DNA of 64,000 nt from assembly GCA_958296175.1 (NCBI GenBank), contig OY282448.1, positions 2,914,127 through 2,978,126 of the forward strand. Direction: 5' to 3'. The notes below the pieces were generated by a model. The model was given only the letters and a program-made list of their open reading frames with translations. It did not search any database and had not been told where the DNA came from. The translations under genes were made by a program, and so were the position numbers. This DNA is from an uncultured Chloroflexota bacterium (GTDB lineage Bacteria > Chloroflexota > UBA11872). Below are positions 17,491-26,450 of the stretch, one piece after another; the first letter of the stretch is position 1, and each line of letters opens with the position of its first letter.

Positions 17491-17692
17491 TTGAGTTTCC
17501 TGCCGATGCATTGTTTATACAACACGCAGCTCTTATGGCTATGATATGCTAGAAATAATCCACCGTAGAGTCTCGTATGATTTTATCATATCGGTGCATG
17601 TTTGAATGGCTTCCAAGCCGTGATTATATTGACTGCGTCTGTACTTGCTGATCGCTTCGTTTGGAGACGAGTCAAGCGAACTCATGCTGAGG
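17491..17692. other. AT-rich gap with a perfect palindrome
   Basis: The gap between the deoxyribosyltransferase-like gene and the convergent restriction gene is AT-rich at its left and GC-rich at its right, marking the edge of the transferred segment near 17690. It contains the perfect palindrome TATGAT-TTT-ATCATA at 17576-17590, which could be a weak terminator or a protein-binding site. A 65-codon plus-strand frame from 17602 overlaps the restriction gene and has no convincing start. Confidence 0.5.
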
Positions 17693-20600
17693 CTAGCAAA
17701 TGCGGGGGTGCTCAGAAGCGATATGCGGCTTTGGAGGCTGACGCTCGTTATTGGTCGGGTGTGGAAGAGTGGCGGCAGGGAGGGTGGGGGATTGGGTGAT
17801 TTGTTCTAGGAGAGGTTCGAGGGTGGGGTGGAGGGCGCAGGTGGCTTCGAGGGTCCAGAGGAGTTCCAGGAGTTCGCGGGTGAATTGGGCGGTCCAGCGG
17901 GTGGGGCGGATGTCGTCCAGGGGAGACGACGTGCGGCCGGCGCCGGCGCGCATGCGGTAGGCGAGCCAGGAGCGCAGCACCTGGAAACCGGAGACGGCGA
18001 ACTGCCAGACCTGAGGGTCGACCGGGGCGAACACGCCGGCGCCGACGCGCAAGGTGCGCTGGGGTTCGTCGTACTGGAAGCGTTCGGGGTAGGCGTTGGG
18101 CGTTTCGCCGACAGGTTTCAGGCAGCGCGCGGCGCCTTGCAGCGGCGCACGGGCGGCACCGGCGGCGGCGGGCGGCGATGGACGCTCCGCGCCGGGCGGC
18201 GAGGCGGCCGCGGCTGCGTCAGGCGGCGCGGCTGCCGCGGCTGTGGTTGCGTCGGACAGCGGGGCGGGCGCGGCAGTGGGGGTTTCGTTGGGCGACGGGG
18301 TGGGGAGCGCGGGGCTGGCGGCGGGGGCGGTGAATCTTTGGCCGTAGGTGTGCAGCCAGACGAGTTCCGCGCCCAGGGCGGCGGCGCGGCGGAACAGGGC
18401 GGGGTCCTGGGTGAGGGGGATGCGGGGGCCGGGGATGGTGAGTTCGTCGCTGAAGCGTTCCACGTAGGCCGGCGAGGCGAGCAGCGCGTAGGCATAGGCG
18501 AACAGGTCGTCGGGCCGAACTTCGAATCCGTAGGTCTGCGCCAGCGCCTCCAGCAGGCCGCGCGTGACGTTGGGCTCGGTTGCGGCGGCGTCGCGCCAGA
18601 GGGGGATGGTGTCTTTGCCGCCGTATGACCCACGAAAGTGGTGATAGTCAGGAATGTACGAGGTCACGGTCGCCGCCGGCCCCGAACCAAGCACTCCAGT
18701 GAGCAAGCTGGTCATGAAGACCTGCCGATCGCCGTAGACACGCCAGAGCGGTGGTCGCGGCCGGTCTAGCACGCGAGCGTCGGCTAGCAGCCACTGGCGG
18801 TCGAACGATCGGTAGGCGTAGGGAACGATGGCTGTAGGCTTTTCTCCAGCCGGAACTTCCCCAAGAGGTTTCAGGGCTTGACCGGTCAGCAGGTCGGGAG
18901 GTGATCGGTCAAGTGCGTTTCGTTCAACCGCGCGCATCGCACTGTATCGATCACCCGCACCCAACAACGCACGCCACCGCGACGCTAGCGACGCCGCATC
19001 CGGCGCGATGGGCCACGTTCGCTTGGCTTGCAGACCTGAGTACTGCCAGGGAAACAAATCCGTCAGCAGCGGCCAGTCGAAGTAATCGCCGCGGCGTTTC
19101 GGCAGCAGAGGGCGCTGCCAGTCGGTGAAGCACGTTTCCCAGTCCAGGTCGTCGAAGCGGCGCACCTCGGCCAGCCGCGCCAGCTTCTGCTCGGCGGTTC
19201 CGGTCAGGCGGGTGTAGCGAACCTGCGCCGGCTGGTCGGGCGCGGGCGGGCCGCGGCGCACGCCGACGGCGATGGCGACGGGCGTGCGGATGGCGAAGAC
19301 GTTCTCGGTCTTGCGCGCGCCCAGCGCGTCGCCTTCCAGATCGATGATCCAGAGGTCGTCGAAGGTGCGGCGCAGCATTTCGCGCATGCCCACGAAGCCG
19401 GGGCCGCGCAGGTAGGAGGCGGCGGTGATGAAGGACACGACGCCTGGCCCCCCGGTGCTGTCGAAGACTTTCCAGAGCGCCCAGCGCCAGAAGTAGACGT
19501 AGTCGTTGTAGAGGTTTTTCAGATGCACGCCCGCGCCGGCCTGGCGGGCGGGTTCGAGGAAGTCGTCCAGCAGCGGCGGACGCGGGGAGTTTTCGGCCGC
19601 CTGTTCCCCGTTTGCGTCGTCGCGGTCGCCGTGGCGCACCCAGCCGCCCTTGCGCCGCGTGGCGGGGTCGTCGGGGTCGATGACCTGGCGGTCGTAGGGC
19701 GGATTGCCCAGGCAGACCAGCACGCGGGCGCGGGACTTGACGCGGCGGGCACGTTCGTGTTCGACGGCCAGGGCGCGCAGGGACAGCGCCATGTGGCCGG
19801 GGGGTTCGGCGTGCGGCGATTCGAGGGTGTCGCTCAGGTAGACGTGGGCGCCGTCGGGGGGCAGTTCGCCGCCGTGGGCCTGGATGCGTTCGCTGACGCG
19901 CAGATGCGCCACGGCGTAGGCGCCCACCAGCAGCTCGAAGGCGTGCACGTTGCGGGCCAGGGCCGAGGCGTAACCGGGCACGGCGCCCGTTCCCAGCTGT
20001 TCCTCCACCACGGCCAACGCGTGCTCGACGGCGGCCAGGGGATAGGCGCCGGTGCCGGCGGCCGGGTCCAGGGTGACCACGTCCTCGTCGGCGTAGGTCA
20101 GCGGTTTGCCGAAGCGTTCGCTCAGCAGCTGGCCGACGAGGCGCACCTGGGCGCGGACGACCTGGACGGGCGTGTAGTAGACGCCGCGGTTGCGGCGCAG
20201 CGCGGGGTCGTAGGCGGAGAGGAAGTCTTCGTAGAAATAGAGCCAGGGGTCGGCGTCGGCGCGGCGCAGGCGGGTGACGTCCACCGCGCCGATCACGCGT
20301 TCCAGCAGGTCGACGGGGGTGTCGATTTCCTGGCGGGCCTGGGGATCGACCAGGGTGCGCAGCACGTCGGCCAGCAGGGCGTGGCCGCGGCGCCGCAGCA
20401 GGTCTTGAGCGGCGTCGCCGGCGCCCACGGTTGGCAGACCGTCCAGCCGTGCCAGCAGGAGCGCGTAGGTCAGGGTTTGCGCGTAGGCGTCGGCAAATTG
20501 CGGCGGGTCGGCGTCGGCAAAGAGGGCCGAGCGCCAGTCGCCGCGCAGCTGGGCGATGGCGGAGGCGGGGTCGTCCAGCGCTTCCAGCACCTCGCGGCGC

Positions 20601-21181
20601 AGCAGGCGGGCGAGCGGCGCCAGCGCTTCGGCCAACTGCTTGGGCGCGGCGGGGGTGACGGGCTGCCAGGAGAAGAACGCGTGCCACAGGTAGGTGACGT
20701 TCCAGGCGTTGGCCTGGGTGGCGACGCCGGCGCCGTCGGTGGTGGGGTCGCCGTCCAGACGGAATCGATGCACGCGCCGGCCGGTGCGGAACAGCGCCCA
20801 CTCGAGGCCGTCGGTGTAGATCAGGTTGGGCAGGTTCTTGAAGTTGTCCCACTGGCCGCGGTCATGGGCTCGAAAGCGGGTGGGGTTGGCGCCGCGGCCG
20901 GGGGCTTTGAGTTCGACGTGGCCGGTGAGCGCGCCGCGCACGGCAACGCCCAGGTCGGGGCGACCGCCGACCTCGACGTAGCGGGACTCGGTTTTGGCCA
21001 CGACGGGCACGAACCCCAGCGCCTGGGCGCACGCTTCGACGAAGGGCCGCAGGTGGGACTTGAGCTGGTCTTCGGGGTCGCCGGCGACCGGGCTGGCGAA
21101 GGCCTGCGTGAGGCCCCAGCCCAGCTCGACCAGGGCGCGGCGGACGGCCTCGGTCTGTGCGTCGGCTGGGTCGGGGGGCAT
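17693..21181 (-). CDS. Single-chain type ISP-like restriction-modification enzyme (nuclease + N6-adenine methyltransferase + specificity)
   Basis: From the ATG at 21181 the protein has 1162 residues. Residues about 72-90 (GGRPDLGVAVRGALTGHVELK) look like a PD-(D/E)xK nuclease core. The methyltransferase core has DPAAGTGAYPLAAVEHAL near residue 370 (AdoMet binding) and NPPYDRQV near 494 (catalytic NPPY). The C-terminal part matches the type ISP specificity-domain style (QWLLADARVLDRPRPPLWRVY), with an Ala/Pro-rich insert near residues 945-1020. No helicase motifs were seen, so the layout is closer to a type IIG or minimal ISP enzyme. An upstream in-frame extension to 21385 is low complexity and was excluded. 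Confidence 0.85.
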   Translation of the reverse strand: MPPDPADAQTEAVRRALVELGWGLTQAFASPVAGDPEDQLKSHLRPFVEACAQALGFVPVVAKTESRYVEVGGRPDLGVAVRGALTGHVELKAPGRGANPTRFRAHDRGQWDNFKNLPNLIYTDGLEWALFRTGRRVHRFRLDGDPTTDGAGVATQANAWNVTYLWHAFFSWQPVTPAAPKQLAEALAPLARLLRREVLEALDDPASAIAQLRGDWRSALFADADPPQFADAYAQTLTYALLLARLDGLPTVGAGDAAQDLLRRRGHALLADVLRTLVDPQARQEIDTPVDLLERVIGAVDVTRLRRADADPWLYFYEDFLSAYDPALRRNRGVYYTPVQVVRAQVRLVGQLLSERFGKPLTYADEDVVTLDPAAGTGAYPLAAVEHALAVVEEQLGTGAVPGYASALARNVHAFELLVGAYAVAHLRVSERIQAHGGELPPDGAHVYLSDTLESPHAEPPGHMALSLRALAVEHERARRVKSRARVLVCLGNPPYDRQVIDPDDPATRRKGGWVRHGDRDDANGEQAAENSPRPPLLDDFLEPARQAGAGVHLKNLYNDYVYFWRWALWKVFDSTGGPGVVSFITAASYLRGPGFVGMREMLRRTFDDLWIIDLEGDALGARKTENVFAIRTPVAIAVGVRRGPPAPDQPAQVRYTRLTGTAEQKLARLAEVRRFDDLDWETCFTDWQRPLLPKRRGDYFDWPLLTDLFPWQYSGLQAKRTWPIAPDAASLASRWRALLGAGDRYSAMRAVERNALDRSPPDLLTGQALKPLGEVPAGEKPTAIVPYAYRSFDRQWLLADARVLDRPRPPLWRVYGDRQVFMTSLLTGVLGSGPAATVTSYIPDYHHFRGSYGGKDTIPLWRDAAATEPNVTRGLLEALAQTYGFEVRPDDLFAYAYALLASPAYVERFSDELTIPGPRIPLTQDPALFRRAAALGAELVWLHTYGQRFTAPAASPALPTPSPNETPTAAPAPLSDATTAAAAAPPDAAAAASPPGAERPSPPAAAGAARAPLQGAARCLKPVGETPNAYPERFQYDEPQRTLRVGAGVFAPVDPQVWQFAVSGFQVLRSWLAYRMRAGAGRTSSPLDDIRPTRWTAQFTRELLELLWTLEATCALHPTLEPLLEQITQSPTLPAATLPHPTNNERQPPKPHIASEHPRIC

Positions 21182-21330
21182 GGCGGGGGATGGACGGCGG
21201 GCGGGGATAAGGATAAGCGACGAGGGCGACGGGAGGGGGGGCGGGGACGGGTATGGACCGCGGCGGCCGGCCGGGTGCAGCATCAGCGTGGGGAAAGGGC
21301 TGCGGGGATGGGGTGGGCGCTTCGTGGGGC

Positions 21331-21480
21331 GGCGCTTCGTATGGCGGGGGCGGGGACGCACCGCGTCGACCTTATCGTCGTGCACGCCGGCGGCGTTTCG
21401 TATGGCGGGGGACGGGGATTCTGGCGGACGGCGCGCACCTGTTTATCGAGGGCGGCGTTTCGTATGGGGGCGGGGCTGGG
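21331..21480. repeat. Three direct repeats of about 27 nt, 61-62 nt apart, upstream of the restriction enzyme gene
   Basis: Copies begin at 21331, 21392 and 21454 and share the core GGCGTTTCGTATGGCGGGG with few mismatches. A shorter fourth copy lies just left of the first (around 21315). They occupy the divergent intergenic region between the restriction enzyme start at 21181 and the GH57 gene at 21567. Regular spacing suggests binding sites for a regulator or a tandemly duplicated segment. The intervening sequences differ from one another. Confidence 0.7.
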
Positions 21481-21566
21481 CGCGGGTGAGGGTGAAGGGG
21501 CAGCGGTCGGGTAGCATCGACGCTACGGCGGCTGGGTAGTCCAGCCAGGGGAGCAAAGACGCAGCC

Positions 21567-22766
21567 ATCGCCGACACTCTGGTCATCTACACGCTGATCC
21601 ATCAGCCGCGGCGGGTGCGGATTCCGGCGGTTCCGATCCCGCGCGGGGCTGCGGCGTCGGCGATTGCGCCGTTGATCTTCGACGACGCGCTGAACCGGCA
21701 TTACTTCGCCAAGGTGGCGCGCTGGTGCTATAGGCCGGCGCTGCGGCTGTGGCCGGCGCTGTTGGACCGCGGCCTGGCGCTGGGACTGGGCATCCCGCTG
21801 TCCACGCTGCCGCAGTTCGAGGCCTGGGCGCCAGAGCTGCTGGACGATCTGCACGCGCTGCTGCGCCACGAGCGCTGCGAGCCGGTGGCAACCGAGCCGC
21901 AGCATGCCGTGAGCATGCTGCTGGATCTGCCGGCCTTCGCCGAGGGGATGACGCAGGCGGCGGACGAATTGGGGCGGGTCTTCGGGCGGCGGCCGCGCGT
22001 GGCCGACACCACCGAGATGCTGATGTCGTCGGACATTGCGCGGGCGTTGGCGCGGGCCGGGTTTCTGGCCGGGTTCATGGACGGGCGGCCCTGGGTCATG
22101 CAGGGGCGCAGCGCCGCCTATCTCTACCGCGACGGCGAGGGGCTGCCGCTGCTGGTGCGGCACTTCGACCTGAGCGACGACGTGGGGTACCGGTTTTCGA
22201 ACCGCCAGTGGAGCGGCTGGCCGCTGATGGCCGACCGCTACGCGGACTGGATTGCGGCCACGCCGGGCGACCTGATTACGCTGGCCTGGGACTTCGAGAC
22301 GTTCGGCGAACATCACAACGTGGACACGGGTATCTTCCAGTTTCTGGAGGCGCTGCCGCAGGCGCTGGCCGAGCGCGGGGTGGGGTGTCTGACGCCGGGC
22401 GAGGCCGTGGACAAGTTTGGCGGCCGCGCCTTCGACCTGCCCGTGTCGCCGTTTCCGGTGACCTGGGCGGGGCAGCACGGCAGCCTGGACTTCTTTCTGG
22501 GCAACCAGGCGCAGCAGGCGGTGTTTCGGCTGATGACCGCCGCATACGGCAGCGCGCGCCTGAGCGGCGACCCCGAGCTGCTGCAGCTGGCGCGGCTGCT
22601 GATGCAGTCGGACAATCTGCACTGGCTGCAATGGGTGGACCGCGAGGGTTCGGAAGCCGACGTGTCGGCCTATTTCACGCCGCAGGAGTGGATGAGCCTG
22701 GGGCCGGAGCGCCTGCTGTGGGAGCACCAGCGCGTGTACGTGAACTTCATCGACGCCATCAGCTAG
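21567..22766 (+). CDS. GH57-family alpha-amylase / glucanotransferase, apparently with a non-canonical ATC start
   Basis: The frame encodes the full GH57 fold. The conserved HQP motif is at residues 12-14 (TLIHQPRR). The nucleophile region DTTEMLMSSD follows, with Glu150, and then the acid region AWDFETFGEHH with Asp242, as in MJ1611-type amylases. The frame is open from 21540, but the first standard start codon is a GTG at 21615, after the HQP motif. An ATC at 21567 with AGGGGAGC upstream gives the expected N-terminus, so either ATC is used or a base differs. It acts on alpha-glucans in the cytoplasm and is followed 10 nt later by an aldo/keto reductase and then a GT4 gene. Confidence 0.85.
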   Translation: MADTLVIYTLIHQPRRVRIPAVPIPRGAAASAIAPLIFDDALNRHYFAKVARWCYRPALRLWPALLDRGLALGLGIPLSTLPQFEAWAPELLDDLHALLRHERCEPVATEPQHAVSMLLDLPAFAEGMTQAADELGRVFGRRPRVADTTEMLMSSDIARALARAGFLAGFMDGRPWVMQGRSAAYLYRDGEGLPLLVRHFDLSDDVGYRFSNRQWSGWPLMADRYADWIAATPGDLITLAWDFETFGEHHNVDTGIFQFLEALPQALAERGVGCLTPGEAVDKFGGRAFDLPVSPFPVTWAGQHGSLDFFLGNQAQQAVFRLMTAAYGSARLSGDPELLQLARLLMQSDNLHWLQWVDREGSEADVSAYFTPQEWMSLGPERLLWEHQRVYVNFIDAIS

Positions 22767-22776
22767 GACGCTGGAC

Positions 22777-23592
22777 GTGGAACAGACGCGGCTGGGACGG
22801 ACGCCAACGCTGGTGCCCACGATTGGCCTGGGAACCGCGCGCTACGTGGGCGGGCGCGGGGTGCTGGTGCGCGGGATAGACGCGGGCCTGCGGCTGATCG
22901 ACACGGCCGAGTCCTACAACGCCCTGGGCGACGAGCCGGGCTGGGCCGAAACGCTGGTGGGGCGGGAGCTGGCCGGCCGGCGCGGCGAGGCCTTCGTCGC
23001 CACCAAGATTTCGCCGCGCAACCTGTCGGCGCGCGACGTCCCGGCGCATGCCCGCGCCAGCGCGCGGCGGCTGCAGGTGGACGTGATCGACCTCTATCAG
23101 ATTCACGCGCCCAATCCGTCGATCCCCATCGCCGAAACCATGGCGGCGCTGGAGCGGCTGGTGGACGAGGGCGTGATTCGCTACATCGGCGTGAGCAATT
23201 TCTCGGCGGAGCAGCTGAAGGCGGCGCAGGACGCGGCGCGCACGCATGCGATCGTGTCCAACCAGGTGCGCTACAACCTGTTCGAGCGGGCCGCGGCCGA
23301 CGAGGTGCTGGCGCTGTGTCGGTCTAGCGGGGTGACGCTGATTGCGCACACGCCGCTGGCGCTGGGGCGCTTCGAGGGTCGGCGCGGCGCGCGCACGCTG
23401 CTGGAGGTGTGCCGGGACGTTGGGAAATCTCCCGCGCAGGTGATGCTGAACTGGCTGGCGGGGCAGGCGGGCGTGATTGCCATTCCGAAGACCGACCGGC
23501 CCGAGCGCGTGCCCGAACTGGCCGCCTCGGTTGGCTGGGAGCTGGCGCCGGAGCAGCGGGCGGCGCTGGACGGATGCGCGGCGCGCGCGTGA
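22777..23592 (+). CDS. Aldo/keto reductase
   Basis: This 271-residue (beta/alpha)8 oxidoreductase has the family catalytic tetrad: Asp and Tyr in LIDTAESYN, Lys in VATKIS and His in YQIHAP. The NADP-binding end IAIPKTDRPERV is also present. It reduces carbonyls with NADPH; the substrate is unknown. It begins with GTG 10 nt after the GH57 stop, so it is very likely co-transcribed with the amylase and the downstream glycosyltransferase. At 271 residues it lies at the short end of the family but looks complete. Confidence 0.87.
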   Translation: MEQTRLGRTPTLVPTIGLGTARYVGGRGVLVRGIDAGLRLIDTAESYNALGDEPGWAETLVGRELAGRRGEAFVATKISPRNLSARDVPAHARASARRLQVDVIDLYQIHAPNPSIPIAETMAALERLVDEGVIRYIGVSNFSAEQLKAAQDAARTHAIVSNQVRYNLFERAAADEVLALCRSSGVTLIAHTPLALGRFEGRRGARTLLEVCRDVGKSPAQVMLNWLAGQAGVIAIPKTDRPERVPELAASVGWELAPEQRAALDGCAARA

Positions 23593-23708
23593 GCGGCAAC
23601 GGGGCGAACGCCCCGCAGCGCGCGCCTTTCCCTCAGGCGGATGTCTGGGTTGGGCGTGAGCGGCGGCGAGCCGAGCGCCTGCGGGCGCGCAGCTGAGGAG
23701 GCGGAGCT

Positions 23709-24908
23709 ATGCGCATTGCCATGTTGGTGTGGGAATACCCGCCGCACGTGGTGGGCGGTCTGGGCACCTATGCGGGCGGCCTGGCGCCGGCGATGCGCGC
23801 CGCCGGGCACGACGTGCAGGTCTTTGCCGCACTGCGCGAGGGCGAGGCGCCTGCGTCCGACGGCGTCCACTGGGTGCGCCCGCTGGACGTCAGCCCGACG
23901 TACGCCGGCGTGTTCACGGCCGAGGCGGCCAGCTGGGGGGCGTTTCTGGGCGAGCTTTACACCACGAACGTGCTGTGGGCCGACGCGGTGCGCGCGGAGC
24001 ACGAGCGCCAGCCGTTCGACCTAGTGGCCGTGCACGACTGGCTGGCGGCGCCGGCCGGCCTGACCCTGCCCCGGCACGTGCCGGCGCCGATGGTGCTGCA
24101 CGTGCACAGCGCCGAGTGGGGGCGGCAGCCGGGCGGGCCGTCGCCCATCGTCTGCGGCTGGGAATGGGCGGCGGGCCAGGCGGCCGACGCCACCATCACC
24201 GTCAGCCAGGCCATGCGCGACGACCTGATCGAGCACGGCTGGGACGCGGAGCGCGTCCACGCCGTCTGGAACGGGGTGGACACCCGCCGCTACGCGCCCG
24301 ACGCGCCGGGCGGCCCGGCCGTGCGCGCGCGCTACGACGTGCCCGACGACGCGCCGCTGGTCTTCTTCGTGGGGCGGCTGACGGGCGTGAAAGGAGTGCA
24401 GCCGCTGCTGGACGCCTGGCCGCAGGTGCTGGCCGAACACCCTCAGGCGCGGTTGGTGGTGCTGGGCACCGGCGACCTGGACGACGAGGTGCGCCGGCGC
24501 GTGGACGACCTGGGGATCGCCGACTCGGCGGCGCTGCGCATCGTCTGGGTGCCCGAAGCCGAACGCATCGGGCACTTCATGGCCGCGGACCTGGTGGTGC
24601 TGCCGTCCACCTACGAACCGTTTGGCATCGTCAGCCTGGAAGCCATGGCTTGCGGGAAACCGGTGGTGGTGGGCGCGCGCGGCGTGGTGGGCTTTCGCGA
24701 GCAGGTGATCAACCACGGGCCCGACCAGTGCGGCCTGCACGTGAACGGCGCGGACGCGGCGGACATTGCCTGGGGAATCGGGGAAGCGCTGCGCGACCGC
24801 CAGCGCATGCGGCAGTGGGGTGCCAACGGCCGCCGCCGCGCGGCCAGCACGTTCGACTGGGAGCAGTGCGCGGCGCGGACGCTGGAGGTGTACGCAGGCG
24901 TCGTCTGA
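23709..24908 (+). CDS. Glycosyltransferase family 4, glycogen-synthase-like
   Basis: The 399-residue GT-B protein begins with MRIAMLVWEYPPHVVGGLGTY (KxGGLG-type loop region, here VGGLG). The donor domain has VFFVGRLTGVKGVQPLLDAW and the E-x7-E motif in EPFGIVSLEAMACGKPVV. Proteins of this type next to an MJ1611-type GH57 amylase typically take part in synthesis and remodelling of glycogen or another alpha-glucan. The start at 23709 follows a GGAGG-like sequence. The gene ends a three-gene plus-strand cluster (GH57, aldo/keto reductase, GT4). Confidence 0.88.
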   Translation: MRIAMLVWEYPPHVVGGLGTYAGGLAPAMRAAGHDVQVFAALREGEAPASDGVHWVRPLDVSPTYAGVFTAEAASWGAFLGELYTTNVLWADAVRAEHERQPFDLVAVHDWLAAPAGLTLPRHVPAPMVLHVHSAEWGRQPGGPSPIVCGWEWAAGQAADATITVSQAMRDDLIEHGWDAERVHAVWNGVDTRRYAPDAPGGPAVRARYDVPDDAPLVFFVGRLTGVKGVQPLLDAWPQVLAEHPQARLVVLGTGDLDDEVRRRVDDLGIADSAALRIVWVPEAERIGHFMAADLVVLPSTYEPFGIVSLEAMACGKPVVVGARGVVGFREQVINHGPDQCGLHVNGADAADIAWGIGEALRDRQRMRQWGANGRRRAASTFDWEQCAARTLEVYAGVV

Positions 24909-24971
24909 CGCCGCAGAGCGGCGCCCCGCAGCGCGGCGCGCGTGACGCCTGCGGCACGGCGCCGGCTGTGG

Positions 24972-25001
24972 TGGACAGACATTGTGACTGGTCGTTATAA
25001 T
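24972..25001 (+). promoter_or_regulatory. Sigma70-type promoter with overlapping operator-like inverted repeat for the toxin-antitoxin pair
   Basis: TGGACA at 24972 and TATAAT at 24996 are 18 nt apart and close to the consensus. The promoter is bracketed by an imperfect inverted repeat: TGGACA-ga-CATT on the left pairs with AATGTGTCCA on the right (ends near 25008). This is the usual arrangement for autoregulation by a Phd/YefM antitoxin binding over its own promoter. Confidence 0.65.
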
Positions 25002-25031
25002 GTGTCCATGTTTCTCAGGGGAGTATCTGGC

Positions 25032-25274
25032 ATGAAGACCGTTGGCGCGGCGGCGTTCAAAGCGCAGTGCCTGTCGCTGCTCGACCGGCTGGACGACGAG
25101 GGGCTGGTCGTCACGAAGCACGGCACGCCGGTGGCGCGCGTGGTGCGCTACGCCGAGAGCGACGGCGACCTGATCGGCAGTCTGCAGGGCACGATCGAAG
25201 TCCGGGGCGACGTCTTCAGCACCGGCGCGCACTGGAACGCCTCCGCATCTATCGAGTGCGCATCTCTCGAGTGA
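25032..25274 (+). CDS. Type II antitoxin, Phd/YefM-like
   Basis: The 80-residue protein has the Phd/YefM N-terminal DNA-binding fold, visible as VGAAAFKAQCLSLLDRLDDEGLVV followed by TKHGTPVARVVRY. The C-terminus (about residues 45-80) is the expected flexible toxin-binding tail. The ATG at 25032 is chosen because it starts the conserved fold; a longer frame from 24942 would run through the promoter. The PIN-domain toxin gene begins 44 nt downstream. It should bind the toxin and repress its own promoter. Confidence 0.85.
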   Translation: MKTVGAAAFKAQCLSLLDRLDDEGLVVTKHGTPVARVVRYAESDGDLIGSLQGTIEVRGDVFSTGAHWNASASIECASLE

Positions 25275-25318
25275 GAGAGACCGGGGTTGCTTCGGCACCG
25301 GCGCGCGCAAGAACGCCC

Positions 25319-25693
25319 ATGCTGAATCTCGATACGCACATACTGATCTTCGCGCTGCAGGGCTCGCTGCGGGCAGGCGAGCAGGCGCTGCTGGAACGAC
25401 GGCGATGGTCGGTGTCGGCCATTGTCTTGTGGGAGCTTGCCAAGCTCGTCCAGATCGGGCGGGTGGAGGTCGACCTGGACAATCGGACGGTGAGGCGCGC
25501 GCTGCACCGCCTGCACGTGTGGCCCATCGACCTGGCGGTCGCGCGCGCCTCGACACGGATGGACTTCCGCGGCGACCCGGCGGACGAGCTGATTGCGGCG
25601 ACCAGCGTGGTGCACGGCGCGCCGCTGGTGACGCGCGACCGCACCATACTCGGCTCCCGCCAAACGCCGATTGCCGCCATTGCGCGCCCGTGA
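25319..25693 (+). CDS. PIN-domain toxin, VapC-like
   Basis: The 124-residue protein carries the four PIN acidic positions: Asp in MLNLDTHI, Glu in LWELAKLV, Asp in DPADELIAATSV and Asp in LVTRDRTI. PIN-domain toxins are Mg-dependent ribonucleases, commonly cutting initiator tRNA or rRNA. It follows the Phd/YefM-like antitoxin gene and shares its promoter. Length is normal for the family and no active-site residue is missing, so the pair looks functional. Confidence 0.87.
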   Translation: MLNLDTHILIFALQGSLRAGEQALLERRRWSVSAIVLWELAKLVQIGRVEVDLDNRTVRRALHRLHVWPIDLAVARASTRMDFRGDPADELIAATSVVHGAPLVTRDRTILGSRQTPIAAIARP

Positions 25694-25708
25694 GGCAGCG
25701 CGGCGGGA

Positions 25709-26446
25709 CTACGCGATTGGCACCGGCGGCGGCTGGGCGATTGGCTCGAGCGAGGCCGTGGGGACGCCGGCCAGGTGCGCAAGCTTCCACAGCGTGACCT
25801 GGTTGGCGCTGAGGACGGGTTTGGCCAAGGCCTGCTGCATGGGGGCGAGGATGTCCGCCGTGCACATGCCGGTGCAGCTGATGAAAACGGCGTCACTGTC
25901 GGGCGTGTCGACCTGCGTTTCGACGATGGTCTGTGTTTCGGCGGGGTCGATGCGCTCGATGCCGACCAGGCGGCCCAGACCCACCATGGCGGTCACGTCG
26001 AAGCCCGAGGTTTCCAGGTAGGAGCGCAGGCGGTCGTTGATCTCGTCGACGTAAGGAGTGAGCACGGCGACGCGGCGGGCGTCGAGCAGGCGCAGCGCCG
26101 CGACCAGGGCCGTCGAGGTCGTCGTGGCGGGGAGGCCGCTGGCTTCCTGCATGCGCGCCGTGATGGCGGCGTCGACGTCGGGTCCCCGCGAAAAGCTACC
26201 GGAGGTGCAGCCGTATGCCAGCGCCTGCGCGCCGCGCGCGGCCATCCGTTGCGCCACACGTTCGATGCTGGGATCGACGGCCAGTTGCTCGACGAACCGC
26301 AGCGTGACGCCGGGCCCGAACGATGGGCCGAGGTCCATCGCCTCGACGTCCAGCTGGAGCTCTGGGGCGGCCAGGCGCTCCAGTTCCTCCACGTGCACGG
26401 GCTGGACGGGTTCGGGCCAAATCACGCCGACCTGTCGCGTGTTCAT
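25709..26446 (-). CDS. Asp/Glu racemase superfamily protein (maleate isomerase / arylmalonate decarboxylase-like)
   Basis: The 245-residue protein has the two-cysteine pattern of the Asp/Glu racemase superfamily: the first Cys in ALAYGCTSGSFSRG, the second in AVFISCTGMCTAD. The segments VAVLTPYVDEINDRLRSYLE and NQVTLWKLAHLAGV are typical of maleate cis-trans isomerase and arylmalonate decarboxylase subgroups. It probably isomerises or decarboxylates a small dicarboxylate. It ends a three-gene minus-strand operon behind the M24 hydrolase, 4 nt away, suggesting joint catabolism of an unidentified compound. Confidence 0.85.
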   Translation of the reverse strand: MNTRQVGVIWPEPVQPVHVEELERLAAPELQLDVEAMDLGPSFGPGVTLRFVEQLAVDPSIERVAQRMAARGAQALAYGCTSGSFSRGPDVDAAITARMQEASGLPATTTSTALVAALRLLDARRVAVLTPYVDEINDRLRSYLETSGFDVTAMVGLGRLVGIERIDPAETQTIVETQVDTPDSDAVFISCTGMCTADILAPMQQALAKPVLSANQVTLWKLAHLAGVPTASLEPIAQPPPVPIA

Positions 26447-26450
26447 GCAG

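Noticed and set aside
17602..17799. 65-codon plus-strand frame after the deoxyribosyltransferase-like gene
   Set aside because: Overlaps the 3' end of the restriction enzyme gene, has no ribosome-binding site and loses its composition bias halfway.
19523..21514. 663-codon plus-strand frame antisense to the restriction enzyme
   Set aside because: Low-complexity Gly/Val/Gln translation with no domain. The methyltransferase motifs are on the other strand.
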